From positions 806,001 through 870,000 of the forward strand of contig OZ345374.1 in assembly GCA_977006965.1 (NCBI GenBank): a stretch of DNA of 64,000 nucleotides. Direction: 5' to 3'. Positions 1 to 10,206 of this stretch are shown one piece after another. The DNA is from Phymatolithon calcareum (Eukaryota; Rhodophyta; Florideophyceae; Hapalidiales). Position 1 is the first letter of the stretch. Each line of letters opens with the position of its first letter. Both the position numbers and the translations under genes were made by a program. The notes beneath the pieces were generated by a model. The model saw only the letters and a list, made by a program, of their open reading frames with translations, did no database searches and had not been told where the DNA came from.

Positions 1-1227
1 GTATACTCCCTATAGGCATATTTTCGATTTTATTCCAAACTTTTCCTGGTTTTCTTAAGCACGCCTGTGAGACCTTCTGCTCTGGTCACTTTCGCCTGAC
101 CTTCAACTGCATTCACGCTTGAGCTGCTTGCGTCGTCGGAGGTGTTGTGGTCGCATGCGATACGATCACCATCTCCAGCAGTACTGGTGGGTACAAGTAG
201 TTCCCAGTAATGGAGGCGGTCGCACAATGCCAGACTGCTCTCAAGAGCCAAGCCAATACGGGAGTTATCTGTGGAAGCGCTGCTGTCTGAGTCGGTCTCC
301 GCGTTCTCCGTCGGTGAACGCAATGACACGGGCGCCCAACCAGAATATGGACTCCATATTGTTTGTCCGACTTGCAAATATGCCAAACACCTCCGCTGAA
401 ATTTTGAATTCAGCCGAAATCCGAACAAAGGCACTCCATGCTGTATTGTGCACTGTCTCACGATGTTCCCTATTTGCACTAATTTTCATCCATGCGACGA
501 AGGAGAAGCTGAGTTGTCATATTACATCCACAAAGTGGATGTAATATGATAAGCACGCTGAAATATTCTGTTTAACACTTATTAATTTGATGCATATCTG
601 GACCTATATAAATGATACACGTACACAGGAGACCTGTGAATGCTATGATAGCCCCCTCAGTTTTACTCCCTCTGTATTACTTTTCCCCTGCCATAACTTT
701 CGCGAAACTTTCGCATAAGTTTCGGGGCCGTAAAACGAGTTACGGAACTCAGGGCACGTAACTCGGAAGCAACCCGTCAGTGAGCTCTGCGGTACACGTA
801 TTCAAAATTTCAAAGAAAAGTAGACTTATGGAAAACTCCAGCACTTCACTGTCAGCAGTCCTGATTTCCACGGGGCATTTCATCAAACTACACTCCAATG
901 GATCTAATTATCTCTTACAGTGTCACAGTTTCGAGGGCTGCTTTATTTTAGAGAGTATGATACAAGAGTAATTACCAAGCCGCGACTAGTTTCATACAGT
1001 ACTGACACTCTCGGAATGAATGCTGGCTATATGTGATTGTGTAGTTTCATTCTTTCGGATTAGAGCTGGGACGATTTCCCTTTTTTAATAATTTCGATAT
1101 TTCCCGCACCCCCCCTGTGGGAAGGATTGGAAAAGTTCCAACGTTGCTGCAACTGAAAATCCAGCAGAAACAATACAGTAGTTCGTGATAAAATACCCTT
1201 CCAACTTTACAAAAAGTGGCCATATAT
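1..1227. other. Unassigned sequence left of the duplication
   Basis: No convincing gene is visible. Short open frames on both strands (for example the minus frame opened by an ATG at 489, and a plus frame at 780-971) are low complexity or too short to support. A perfect hairpin lies at 518-548. Homology with the second copy of the duplicated segment starts only at about 1228, so this stretch is unique flank within the window. Confidence 0.6.
518..548. repeat. Perfect short hairpin
   Basis: Arms of 14 bases (CATATTACATCCAC and its exact complement) are separated by a 3-base loop (AAA). It could be an RNA hairpin or the remnant of a foldback element. No neighbouring gene end is visible that would make it a transcription terminator. 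Confidence 0.6.
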
Positions 1228-1350
1228 GAACGGATCATCCCCTGTTGGCGAGATCGGCACTACACTAGAAAGTGACTCTCAACCTGCGCGCTGCCGTACA
1301 GTGCTGAGCGGAGTAACCTCAAATCCCACTGGGCGACCTGCGGTAGCGCC

Positions 1351-1512
1351 ATGTCCAAATGCTGCTGCTGCACCGACGGTCCGTCTATCGCGGACGACCC
1401 AAGGGTTATATTCTCCATCTAATTCATCGCCTTCATTCCGCTCGCGTTCATTTACGCCCTTGACTTCATCACTGACAAGTGGAGGTCGATCCGTGACACC
1501 CGTCGCAATGGA
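1351..1512 (+). pseudogene. N-terminal leader of TPR/Sel1 gene copy 1, cut by TAA
   Basis: An ATG at 1351 lies in frame with the long ORF at 1513 and follows an in-frame TAA at 1315. It encodes MSKCCCCTDGPS, then a hydrophobic stretch and a basic linker. The frame is broken by TAA at 1420-1422, where copy 2 has a Tyr codon (TAC). After that stop the frame runs without interruption into the ATG at 1513. The leader would add a four-cysteine N-terminus, which could be acylated (inference), and one transmembrane helix. Either this copy is newly broken, translation now begins at 1513, or the base is a sequencing error. Confidence 0.75.
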
Positions 1513-4500
1513 ATGATACAGTTATTCGTCTCATTGACTTCTTTGGGGTGCATCATCTATTACATCGATCTCCAAATCAAGAACAGGGACTACAAGGAAG
1601 CTGCAACGGCAATCGCCGTGGCCGTGTTAAACAGTTACCACGTTTTGCGTACAATATGGGGACTCATTCTATTGCTCGAATTCCGGAACTGGAATATTTC
1701 TGCTCTGAGATTTCTTATTAGACAGGGTTATCGTGCTCCTCGCTATGAGTATTCTGACGGTGTCAAGAACATGCTTTTGGAAATGAAGGCCTACCGCCCT
1801 CTATTGCGCCTGTTCGGCAAACTGAAGACCAGCTTTAGTTTTGCGTGCAGATGGTTGCTTTCCTGGAGACAATGTGCCTCCCCTTCGTCCGTCTCGACCG
1901 AACCGAATTCTTCTTCGTCTGCACGGACTGACCAAATAACACACGAAAATCAAACTTGTTCATCTCGTCTTTCTGCTGCCCTGCAGTTCATGAAGAGCAA
2001 TGGGCCGCACTTTTACAACTGGGTGATGGGGAACATGGAAAAGAAGTATTCAAGTGCTGAGTCTTTGAAGGATATAGAGAAGACTGTGGATTATCACATG
2101 GTCGTCAATAGCTCCCTTATTGACAACGAATTCTCGAATTCCGAGCTTCCCGTAAGACTTGTACCATCCTTACGAGTGCGTCACAGCGATCTGGAAAGAC
2201 ACAGCTATATGGCCCGTATTTTAGCATCTTGTCTGAAGTCGACAAAGCCGGAGGAGTGCTCTGTTCGATGGCTCGTATCGTTTCTCGCACGATTTGGTTA
2301 TCAATGGCTCGCGGACACCAGAGGTTTAGGTTTGGAGGATACTGAGTCAGGAACAGAGTTACAGAGAGCGAAACGGAATACGTCCCAGCATCTCGCTGTT
2401 ATCGTGTCTGCACACACAACGCAAGGATCGGTAGAAAAAACCAATGGATCTACTGAAAATTTTGTTACATTTTTCCCGCCGTATCACCGATACTGCACGG
2501 GATATCAACGTTCCAGCGATGCAGCTTTCGATGTCACGGAGCGATGCGTGCTTCCTTTCAAAATGAATGGAAGCTTTGACCAGACGTTATACTTCCGCAA
2601 ATTTGAGGCGACTATCAGAGACGCAGCCAAAGATGATTGGCATAAAAAATCTTTGAATGAGCTCGCTGAAAAGCAGCGGACTGCTGTTGAAAATGTTACG
2701 CCTGATCAGCTGGTCTATTTTGCATCGCTCATGGAAGAAGACGACTGGGGTTTTCAGAATAGTAGTGAAACTGTGAACTGGGAACGCATAAATGCAGGGT
2801 TTGATGCTCTCATGTACCAGCTTGGTAACAACACTGGGGAAGACCAAGAGCAGTTCTTTCGGCCTCTACCGGTACGGAAAGAGGTGCTGTCTTCTCTCCT
2901 CTGGGAGACCAGTCCCAACTGTCTGATGATTCAAACAAGCATTCATGTGGACAATTTTCTTGCATTGGAGTACGGAGATAGGCATGGCGTGCATCGCGAA
3001 GAAATCAGTGGGCATTCTCATGTCGGTGAGCCTGAGCTCGCAACATCGGTGCTTGAAAAACAGTACAATCTTGAAATGAAGCGACTACGCCTAAATATGT
3101 TGAAGCCGATATCGCAGGATGTCCCTCGCTTCATTGGATCTGTGACAGAGTCTGTGAGAAGTATTTTGGCTTCATGGGTTGCTGCAAATGACGCGGAAGC
3201 GGTGGGATGGTATGCGAGTACCACACCAGTCGGTATCAGATTCTTGTGCAGCAAACAACTATGCTCTGCATTTTCCGATATGCGGGGGTCAAATGCCAAC
3301 AATCGAAGTTTGTGCATGAGGCTTGTTTGGGAAGCTCAGGCGCATTTGCAGTGGAGGGTCCGAGAAGAGCTCAGGCGGAAAGTCGAAGATATTCGTCAGT
3401 CTCCTTTCCTCATCATGCTCTTTATTCTTGGATTTCCAGGCTTGAAAATGGAAAGAACAAAGCATGAGAGTGCTTTCTCAGAGTTAAGACATGGCAACCT
3501 CATAATCGAGTTTGAAGACGGTATCATAGTGAAGCCAATCGCAGGTCCCCAGGAACTCCACATTTTGCTCACATGTGACCAAGAGTCCAAAACAATGTCG
3601 GTCATCTTCTGTCCAGAGTGTCCGATTTTCAACTGGCAAGAGTGGAAAGACGCTGTCATGGGGAGGCTTACTGCCAAAAAGGATTGGCGATTGAGTCGAC
3701 TATTTTCGAGAAATGAACTGCTTCGAACAGAGGCAAATCATTCAGACATTTGTTCTCCTGTGCAGTACATTGCCCCAGAAACGCTTGGAAAAGACTACGG
3801 GTTAAAGTATTGGTCCGGGTGGCCACCGTTTATGCCCCAGATTACCGAATTTGAAATACGAAGCATGGTCGAGGAGAAATATGGTTTGACACGTTCGGAA
3901 CTTTTCGAAGTTTTTTCTATTGAATGCATCGACGAACTGAATGCGGCGATGGATATTCATTTCCAGGTGGGAACTGATGCATCAAGTCTATATTTGGATG
4001 GTTTTCGAGCGATGCAAGAAGGCCGTGTAGATGATGCCCTAAGACTATTTGGACGCTGTATTGGGGAACATGGCCACAGAGAAGCACTAAAAGATGCATA
4101 TGGTCTTGTCATCAGGAGAAGCCCTGTGTGTGACGCACAACTAGTTGCCCTGGAGACGGCAATGGATGCGCAATTCAAGAATCTTGTGAATCGAAGCCAT
4201 ATCGAGGAGCTCAATAGACGAGTCGACGAGATTGATCTTGAAATGCTTTCAGATTATTTTGGGCGCATTTTCGAGCAAACGAGTTCCGAAGACGCACTGA
4301 AGAAAAAGGCACTCGCACTATTTTATAAAAATGGAGCAAATAGGGCAGTGTCCGAGGAAGCGATTCAAGCCATTGAAGCCTTCATCGCGTATAATGGTGA
4401 GAGAATTTTAAGTTCCTCGTTTCTAATTTACAATTCGCCGTTTCTCTTTTACCTTGCCGTCGCATACCAAAGTCTTTTCCACGAATCGAAAGATCCAGCA

Positions 4501-5484
4501 AAGCAGAAGATTGCGGCCAAATATTTGCAGCGCTCGGGTGATTGTTTCCACTTCGGTCGTGGCGATTGCTTCGCATTGAACGTCGGTTACTTGCTCGAGA
4601 AAGGGTATTTTGTGGGACGTGATGCAGAACGCAAGAACGCAATGCTCGAGATACTTTGTGAAGAGGTAGCGTGCGGAGATGAGAAAATGCTTCGCGCAAT
4701 GGTTGATCGACTTTTCGTGAAACCATCAGCATCTGAGGAAGGCAAGAATGAAGTCGAAGGACATGCACGAGTTTTCGGCATAGGCATACATCTAAACGAC
4801 GCCATGGCACTATACGATGGACTGTCATGCCTCCGATTTCCGAATTGCAAAAATCGTTTAGGACTATTGTATCACAAGAGAGCTGCTATTGTGTCAGCGA
4901 ATGCATCGGCGGCGGAGGAACAGTATTCGTATGCTATAAAAAAGGGAAGCGAGGACGCACTGTGTAACATGGGTGTTCTAAAGTGTGGCACTACCGGACA
5001 CGAAGCTGGCATATCGTATATGAATAAGGCTGTGGAAGGAGGAAGCAGCACTGGCATGAATAATCGCGCCGTTGCTTATGAGCTTGGAAGGGGCATCAAT
5101 CGAAATGTTGTCGAGGCTGAGAGACTTTACAAGCAAGCTATTGAAGTGGATAAGAACCCAATTGCGATTTACAATCTTGCAGTTTTGTACATGTGGGGAG
5201 ACCCTGAAGTTCGAAACGGCGAAATCATTTCCGAGTCGCAGACTGCGACGCAGAGCATGATCTCAGAGCTTAGTGCCCCAGAAACGGGGCTCGAGCGTTT
5301 GTACACGCTTCAAGATCAAGTAAGAAAATATTTTTTGTTCAGAAACAGCGAGACGGAGCCTGTTTTGTCGCGGAGAGTGGAACTCGAAGAATTGGATGAT
5401 TGTCTTGCCTATGTGAAGATTCTCGAAACTGATGGGGCGGATATCGGGGCTTCTGATCAAGAAGGTGTAGAGGCTTGCATTTAG
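1513..5484 (+). CDS. Membrane-anchored TPR/Sel1-like repeat protein (copy 1)
   Basis: A 1323-codon intronless frame; I do not recognise the family as a whole. From the ATG at 1513, residues 1-20 and about 30-56 are hydrophobic and look like membrane helices. A Ser-rich linker follows, then a long region without a recognised fold. Helical repeats appear from about residue 815 (motif DDALRLFGRC, TPR-like), again near 975-1055, and clearest at 1115-1235, with Sel1-type signatures such as AVAYELGRGINRNVVEAERL and AIYNLAVLYMWGD. Sel1/TPR repeats usually act as protein-interaction scaffolds, so a membrane-tethered adaptor is my inference. The paralogue at 43396-49834 shares both ends, including a terminal EGVEACI followed by TAG. 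Most differences between copies that I compared by eye fall at third codon positions, suggesting past purifying selection. An in-frame TAA sits 91 bases upstream, at 1420. No homology search was possible. Confidence 0.85.
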   Translation: MIQLFVSLTSLGCIIYYIDLQIKNRDYKEAATAIAVAVLNSYHVLRTIWGLILLLEFRNWNISALRFLIRQGYRAPRYEYSDGVKNMLLEMKAYRPLLRLFGKLKTSFSFACRWLLSWRQCASPSSVSTEPNSSSSARTDQITHENQTCSSRLSAALQFMKSNGPHFYNWVMGNMEKKYSSAESLKDIEKTVDYHMVVNSSLIDNEFSNSELPVRLVPSLRVRHSDLERHSYMARILASCLKSTKPEECSVRWLVSFLARFGYQWLADTRGLGLEDTESGTELQRAKRNTSQHLAVIVSAHTTQGSVEKTNGSTENFVTFFPPYHRYCTGYQRSSDAAFDVTERCVLPFKMNGSFDQTLYFRKFEATIRDAAKDDWHKKSLNELAEKQRTAVENVTPDQLVYFASLMEEDDWGFQNSSETVNWERINAGFDALMYQLGNNTGEDQEQFFRPLPVRKEVLSSLLWETSPNCLMIQTSIHVDNFLALEYGDRHGVHREEISGHSHVGEPELATSVLEKQYNLEMKRLRLNMLKPISQDVPRFIGSVTESVRSILASWVAANDAEAVGWYASTTPVGIRFLCSKQLCSAFSDMRGSNANNRSLCMRLVWEAQAHLQWRVREELRRKVEDIRQSPFLIMLFILGFPGLKMERTKHESAFSELRHGNLIIEFEDGIIVKPIAGPQELHILLTCDQESKTMSVIFCPECPIFNWQEWKDAVMGRLTAKKDWRLSRLFSRNELLRTEANHSDICSPVQYIAPETLGKDYGLKYWSGWPPFMPQITEFEIRSMVEEKYGLTRSELFEVFSIECIDELNAAMDIHFQVGTDASSLYLDGFRAMQEGRVDDALRLFGRCIGEHGHREALKDAYGLVIRRSPVCDAQLVALETAMDAQFKNLVNRSHIEELNRRVDEIDLEMLSDYFGRIFEQTSSEDALKKKALALFYKNGANRAVSEEAIQAIEAFIAYNGERILSSSFLIYNSPFLFYLAVAYQSLFHESKDPAKQKIAAKYLQRSGDCFHFGRGDCFALNVGYLLEKGYFVGRDAERKNAMLEILCEEVACGDEKMLRAMVDRLFVKPSASEEGKNEVEGHARVFGIGIHLNDAMALYDGLSCLRFPNCKNRLGLLYHKRAAIVSANASAAEEQYSYAIKKGSEDALCNMGVLKCGTTGHEAGISYMNKAVEGGSSTGMNNRAVAYELGRGINRNVVEAERLYKQAIEVDKNPIAIYNLAVLYMWGDPEVRNGEIISESQTATQSMISELSAPETGLERLYTLQDQVRKYFLFRNSETEPVLSRRVELEELDDCLAYVKILETDGADIGASDQEGVEACI

Positions 5485-5723
5485 TTACCTTTGGTCTGTT
5501 TTCACAAGTTTAGTGTAGGAGTTGCTCAGGATGACAAGCAGACATCTGCGATACGCACATTAAATCGAACCGCTCCGTGCTGGGCGTCCATGTAGATGAT
5601 AATATCATGTTATATTTTTGCCAATGTCTTCTTTTTTGCGGGGCACCATTGGTGGCACCGAAGACAGCCAATGACGAGCTCCAAGTCAAGGTCACAAGGA
5701 ATTTGCCGTTGAAAAAATTATCT
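5485..5723. other. 3' flank of gene copy 1, conserved in copy 2
   Basis: Both copies keep the sequence after the TAG, including a GATAATATCATGTTATATTTTTGCC block with a partly palindromic core (ATGATAATATCAT). In copy 2 the matching position holds AATAAA (near 49909), a possible poly(A) signal; in copy 1 it is ATTAAA. The LINE at 5736 interrupts this flank in copy 1 only. Confidence 0.6.
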
Positions 5724-5765
5724 GTCTAATCTGATTCATTCATTCATTTTGCCTTTTCCCCTAAT

Positions 5766-5899
5766 GGGTCTAGCAGCGATTCGAGGGTCTGAGTTTTTTC
5801 CACTCTATTCTATTGTTAGCCAGCTGGACTGCAGTTTGGACGTCTAGGCTAGGTAGGTCACCAAAGATTGATTCAGGTGTTGGTCTGACGCATTGAATC
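5766..5899 (-). pseudogene. LINE ORF2 C-terminus, separated by hAT insertion
   Basis: The minus-strand frame QCVRPTPESIFGDLPSLD to RIEWKKLRPSNRC continues the WLGHILRM region from the other side of the hAT at 5900-7164. The duplicated 8-bp hAT target encodes the shared Ile-Gln at the junction. The truncated LINE at 48850-49335 shows the same order uninterrupted (LLQCVPRTYASLLGDIPNQ), which confirms that these two parts were once joined. Confidence 0.85.
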
Positions 5900-6017
5900 C
5901 AGGGGTAGTGCCAATTCCATTGCTCGACATTGCTCTTTGTCGCGCAATTAAACAATTCAATTGCTCACTACGGTTAGTCAGCAATTCGGATTGCAATTTG
6001 AATACTTCCCGCAATAG

Positions 6018-6608
6018 TCAAGTTAATTGTTTATTCATGCCTCTTCGCCTAGTCATAAGCGCACCCGTAGTTTCTTTCAGTTCTCCAGAGACACTCTGTT
6101 CAACGAGTTCCACTAGCGCAAACAGAACCTTCTTAAACGTATTCGTGCAAAAGACTTGGTCGTGCTTCGAGAAGGCACGAACTTCTCCGTCGGTGACGAA
6201 ACTGATCGGCAATGACTTGAATATGATGAATCGCAGATATCTAGTCATCACCTTCTCGCGTTCGGTGAGCTTCATGACAATAGGGGTCTTGAAACTGAAT
6301 GAAGTTCCGGAGCGCAGATTACGATCTCTCGTAGCATGGTACACTTCTAGAAGATGATCCTCACGGCCACCACTGACGCAACGCTTCGGGTGACTGTACG
6401 GATTCGAAAAACCAGTACCCTTCTCGAAACAAAATTCGCTTCCTTCAGTGCATTGATCGCCCTTGGGACAGAGGTAGACGCAAAACATCACATTTCGTCT
6501 TGTTCGACCTGATTGACGTGAATGGATATCTCGAGGCTGTTCGTGAAGGAGTTGCATTCGCTGCTGTACAACTTGTTTCGGCTTCGGTTTCGGAATAGGT
6601 AGTACCAT
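6018..6608 (-). pseudogene. hAT transposase N-terminal fragment (BED-like zinc finger)
   Basis: A 196-codon ATG frame begins MVLPIPKPKPKQ, a basic start. It carries a Cys/His cluster (FCVYLCPKGDQC, then EFCFEKG, then SNPYSHPKRC) like the BED-type DNA-binding finger of hAT transposases. The region LTEREKVMTRYLRFIIFKSL to FVTDGEVRAFSKHD resembles the hAT segment just after the finger. The catalytic RNase H-like core and the dimerisation domain are absent, so this protein could bind hAT ends but not cut. The same start is kept in the copies at 44692-45003 (minus) and 60121-60432 (plus). Confidence 0.7.
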
Positions 6609-6844
6609 GATTTGAAGAGCGAAATTTGTTTAGGTGTTGTCGAGTGGGTCTGGTAGTGCGCTTTGGATAAATGTACGTCTTCAATTTTTATATTGTCTCT
6701 TCTATCTGTCTTTTCAGAAACGGCACTCTAGACACCCATACCGTTATACTTGAACGGATGAATAAATTCAACCATCCATGTGATCGTTGAATTCAGGAAC
6801 GTTGTAACTGTATACAGTAAGTAGAATTTTACGTACCTAATACT

Positions 6845-6914
6845 AGGGGAGCACGGCAATTTTGGTCCGATAGTTATTTAGTTGATTTGAGCCAAAATGG
6901 TGCAGTGCTCCCCC
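6845..6914. repeat. 70-bp foldback (GGGGAGCAC ends) inside hAT A1
   Basis: The arms GGGGAGCACGGCAATTTTGG and its imperfect complement flank an AT-rich centre. The same structure occurs in hAT copy A4 near 50394-50463 and is missing from A2 and A3, where the spot reads ATAAGCGTTAACGCTTAT, a palindrome. No TSD is visible. It marks a subfamily, or is a very small foldback insertion. Confidence 0.6.
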
Positions 6915-7172
6915 GGTGAACGCTTATACTGGCCCGAGTTATATAATAAAATTCGATGCTACCGACAACCAATTACCACGTACTACGCATGATACGTTTG
7001 AAGTGATCGTTATTTCCGACAACTATGCTATTGCTGAACTATGCACTTTCGTACAACCTACCTACCAGCAATTCGAATTGCAATTCTTCATCAGAACACA
7101 ATTTGGGTCGAATTGCTACGAATTGCAATTAATTGCAATAGCAATGGATTGCGCACGACCCCTGATTGAATC

Positions 7173-8930
7173 AGCACCTGGCGGACCAGGCGGCGCTCGT
7201 CCATTCTAAGAATGTGACCAAGCCAGTTCCAACGAAGGTCTCTGGCTCGCATTATCACGCCTATGGTGGGTGTCCTGGCCTCATCGGCAATTGGCCTTTT
7301 CGAGATTCTCGAGAGCATCTTGGCACTTGTTGACTTGAGTTTCTTCAGCACTTTTTCCGTCAATTTCCATGATTCGCAGCCATATAAGAGCGTAGATAGA
7401 ACAGAAGAACCAAAAAGACGAAGTCGTAGACCTGTGGGCAATTTTCCGCTCGTCAGAACCCGTTTGAGTTCTCGATAGCGAGACCAAACGATTTCGATGC
7501 GGTGGTTGACAGGAACGAGAGGCTCTCCGTCTGCCGATTGCATTACTCCAAGATACTTGAAATGCAGGGTATTTCCCAGGTAGTCGGCGTCTTGCTGTAC
7601 GTGCTCCAGTTTGTTCTGTGCTGCTTTCCGTTTTGCTGCTTTCACCAGCTTGTCTGGGAGAGATCCTGCACGGGACGCGATCCTCCGAGCGGGGGGTGAC
7701 ACAATACCCCACTCCTCCTCTGTGAGTCGAAGAGCTTCGCGTGGCTTGTCGTCAAAGTATTCGACTGAGACGCGCATTTTGGCCCTGTCATTTATCCGCA
7801 CGATGGTGCTCATGTGCCAGTCGAACCTTCCGAGATCGTCCAGTTTTCTGATCGCAACTTTAGCTCCAACGGGCGGACATGATAATGGATCAGTCCTCGT
7901 AGCTTCTGGGGGCGTTCTGCAGTGTAAGCGACGGTGTGTCTCTAAAGAGTTTGCGTACGGAAATTTTCTTTCGCAGGTGTTGCACTTGAACTTGAAGTCC
8001 ATTGCTTCCACGTCTTCTTCCGTTGTGCGTGCTACTCTCGTTGACTTCCGAATGTGCTGCACGAATCTCTTATGGGCGGCAATGTGTAGCCCTCCCTCGG
8101 AGCTCGCTGCTGGGCTTATTAGTGAGAGCCGCTGTTGAGCAGTCTCAGGATTATCGTCCAGAAAGGCGACGTCGTCAGCGTATTCGAGTTTGTCGATTCG
8201 GAGTGTACTCGTGAGAGAGATGCCGGCAGAGGCGGGTTTGTGTCTTCGGAATATTCTGTCGAGGGCTATAATGAAGCAGAGAGGACTTATTATGTCTCCG
8301 TGAAGAACTCCTCGCTCTATGTCGAACTTTCCTTGAGAAAACCTGTGCTCCGCCACGAAGCTGAGCTCGAACTGTGACGCTTGCCATTGAGTACATGAGC
8401 GATACCAGCCGAACGTATTTTTCAGGACAGGCGTAGGCGCGCAGAGATGACATAAGAAAATCATGGTCGATGGAGTCAAATGCCGCTCTGAAGTCGATGT
8501 ATGAATCGTTGCCGTACGCCCTTCTTCGAGCAGCCGTTCCACTGTCCATGCTAAAATGCACGTATTGTCGCGGCATCCACGGGTTTTTCGGAAGCCAGCC
8601 TGTGTGTCTGGCAATAGTTGTTCAATGAACGGGGCCACTCTATGAAGGAGGCACATAGAGAAGATCTTGAACGCGTGAGAAAGGAGGCAAATTGCCCTAT
8701 AGTTCTTCCTGTCGTCCTTTAACCCTTTCTTGTGCAACATGACGAGTATTCCGACAGCTAGCTCGGACTGCATCTGTTCCGTCTCCCATATCTCTTGCAG
8801 CAGGGAGGTCAGCTCACTTGCCGCTTCTTTCGACGCCTTATATGCCTCAGCAGGGATACCGTCAGGCCCGGATTTTGTCCCTCGCGCGCCTTGCCAAAAC
8901 GCAAAGCGCAGAAATCCTTCCTTTTCGCCC
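7173..8930 (-). pseudogene. LINE reverse transcriptase, zinc finger and C-terminal region
   Basis: Reading leftwards: KSGPDGIPAEAYKA and LPDTQAGFRKTRGC (RT motifs), then a segment in another frame with YIDFRAAFDSIDHDFL (first catalytic Asp, 8350-8530), then back to the first frame with GVLHGDIISPLCF and the catalytic box LEYADDVAFLDD (near 8150-8190). After the RT comes one classic C2H2 finger (CNTCERKFPYANSLETHRRLH), a 60-residue beta-rich stretch that may be Tudor-like (weak inference), and the LINE C-terminal motif NWLGHILRMDERRLVRQ. Two compensating indels place the first Asp out of frame. The last 45 codons lie left of the hAT at 5766-5899. Confidence 0.88.
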
Positions 8931-9795
8931 GGTGCATAGATGCCAGGCGGTGCTGGAATACAGCCGATAGTAGTCCATGGTCGTACTTTCCTCGGCCGAA
9001 GCGGCGGATGCTGGGGCCACAGCGGACTTTGCACGACCTAAGCGATGAGGACCATCTTGCGGAAAGAAGGATATAGTCTATCTGGGATGGAGCGAGGCTC
9101 GGTACCTTGTTTATATAGGTACAGAGAGCTTTACCCCCCTTTGGTTGGAAGTATGTCGACATCGCCCGAAGACGGTGTTTCACCATTATTTCTTCCAATC
9201 TTCTTCCTCCATGGTCAGCCTTAGTGTGCATGCACCACTTTCCGGTGAGATCCCCGATGTGCCGTCTAAGTCTGGAGTTGAAGTCACCCATAAGGATGAC
9301 AGCTTCTCTTGGTGGGACCCTATCGAGAAGGTCATCCAGCTGACAGTACGTGTCCACCTGTGCTGGTTCCGTGCGTCCTTTGTGCGGTACGTATACGCAT
9401 ATTACGAATAGGTTGAACGGCCGCCGGCGGAGGCGTGCGAAGACAATCCGACTTCCGATCGATCCGGAGTGCGTGACAGCCCTTCTTGCCTTGGGCGAGA
9501 GGGCAATACAGCAGCCAGAGTATCGGTCTGCAGGAGAGGGTCTTTCAGAGTAGATAGCGCAAGGGTCGGAATTCCACCCGTGGGTCTCCGTGAGTCCCAG
9601 AATGTCGTATTCCAAATCCTTGCAGAGACTCATCGTGATGTTCGATAAGCCGCCGCAATTCCATGTCGCAACGCGGAGTTTGGTGGAATAACTTACAGCT
9701 TCCCAAATGCTTTCTCTGCCTCCTGCACTCCCCTTTCGGGGCGAGTACCCTCGCAGCAACCGAGGGGATCCTGTGCCGCGCGCGAGTGCGTGCAT
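8870..9795 (-). pseudogene. LINE endonuclease (EEP/APE domain)
   Basis: An ATG at 9795 opens a frame that keeps the exonuclease-endonuclease-phosphatase signatures in order: an N-terminal VATWNCGGL, LTETHG with the catalytic Glu, a central VILMGDFNSRL (Asp/Asn pair), SQIDYILLS, and a late KYDHGLLSAVF with the Asp-His dyad. In LINEs this domain nicks the target DNA to prime reverse transcription. The frame leaves the RT frame near 8870-8920 through an indel. The first 50 residues upstream of the domain are Arg/Gly rich and unrecognised. Confidence 0.88.
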
Positions 9796-9826
9796 TACAG
9801 GACAGGAAGATCTAGTCTAATCTGAT

Positions 9827-10206
9827 ACTAAGACATTTTTTTATGGAAAAGCGAAAGACAAATTTTACTATTTCAATAGTAGTTTACCACACATTTTTTT
9901 TCCTCCGTTTTATGTATGCCAGGTTTTAGGTTTGGATACCAGCGCTGTCACGAGTGAAGGAAATTCGGCATTGGACGGTTTGCGAAAGCGAGGCAGGCTT
10001 GGAGACTGCCAGGCAGCGTTCAATGCGGATGGATTACGGATAAATGCGTTCACGCAATTTGACCAATTTTCAATCCGTCATTCGATTAAATGACTTAAAA
10101 TTTTCGTAAAATCTCTCCACATCACTAAAGATTTGAACTTTTCATTTTCAATCTATTTGCTGCGCGCTCTTCTTCCTTAATTAATGTCCGAATGGATTAT
10201 ACAATT
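9827..10206. other. 3' flank of copy 1, right of the LINE
   Basis: This aligns with copy 2 at 50080-50140 plus 51100-51430. The stretch near 9885 (TAGTTTACCACACATTTT) is the unoccupied site for hAT A4, which sits at 50141-51099 in copy 2. No coding potential is seen. Confidence 0.75.

Larger units (their letters stand above)
5900..7164 (-). mobile_element. hAT element A1 (internally deleted, keeps transposase N-terminus)
   Basis: The termini are CAGGGGTAGTGCC at left and the complement of CAGGGGTCGTGCGC at right. A perfect 8-bp TSD ATTGAATC lies at 5892-5899 and 7165-7172. CAGGG-type ends with an 8-bp duplication are diagnostic of hAT. It is inserted inside the LINE. Three further copies of the family lie at 44505-46049, 50141-51099 and 59078-60619. 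This copy is 1265 bp, shares a 70-bp foldback (6845-6914) with the 50141 copy, and lacks the 40-bp palindrome arms and the pogo insertion seen in others. Confidence 0.95.
5736..9814 (-). mobile_element. LINE (non-LTR retrotransposon), 3' end at left, split by hAT A1
   Basis: The element is flanked by a 12-bp TSD GTCTAATCTGAT at 5724-5735 and 9815-9826. The matching unoccupied site lies in copy 2 at about 50068-50080. Without the hAT it is about 2.8 kb. It encodes, on the minus strand, an APE-type endonuclease, a reverse transcriptase with YADD, a C2H2 zinc finger and a C-terminal region with WLGHILRM. The 3' end (left side) carries a CCCATTAGGGG hairpin-like motif and a (ATGA)n tail. The reading frame has at least one frameshift between endonuclease and RT, plus a compensating pair inside the RT, so it is probably dead. 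No separate ORF1 is visible, so it is either 5'-truncated or ORF2-only. Confidence 0.93.

Noticed and set aside
1420-1422. Tyr reassignment of TAA/TAG: stops in both TPR/Sel1 gene copies and one in copia C1 fall where homologues have Tyr
   Set aside because: Other in-frame stops in copy 2 replace Ser, Gln and Trp codons, genes here end in TAG or TGA at conserved places, and Tyr codons are one step from TAA/TAG. Random decay explains it.
6916-7209. 97-codon plus-strand frame at the hAT end
   Set aside because: It runs over the right terminus of A1 into the LINE in antisense and recurs only with the terminus in other hAT copies, so it is not a gene.
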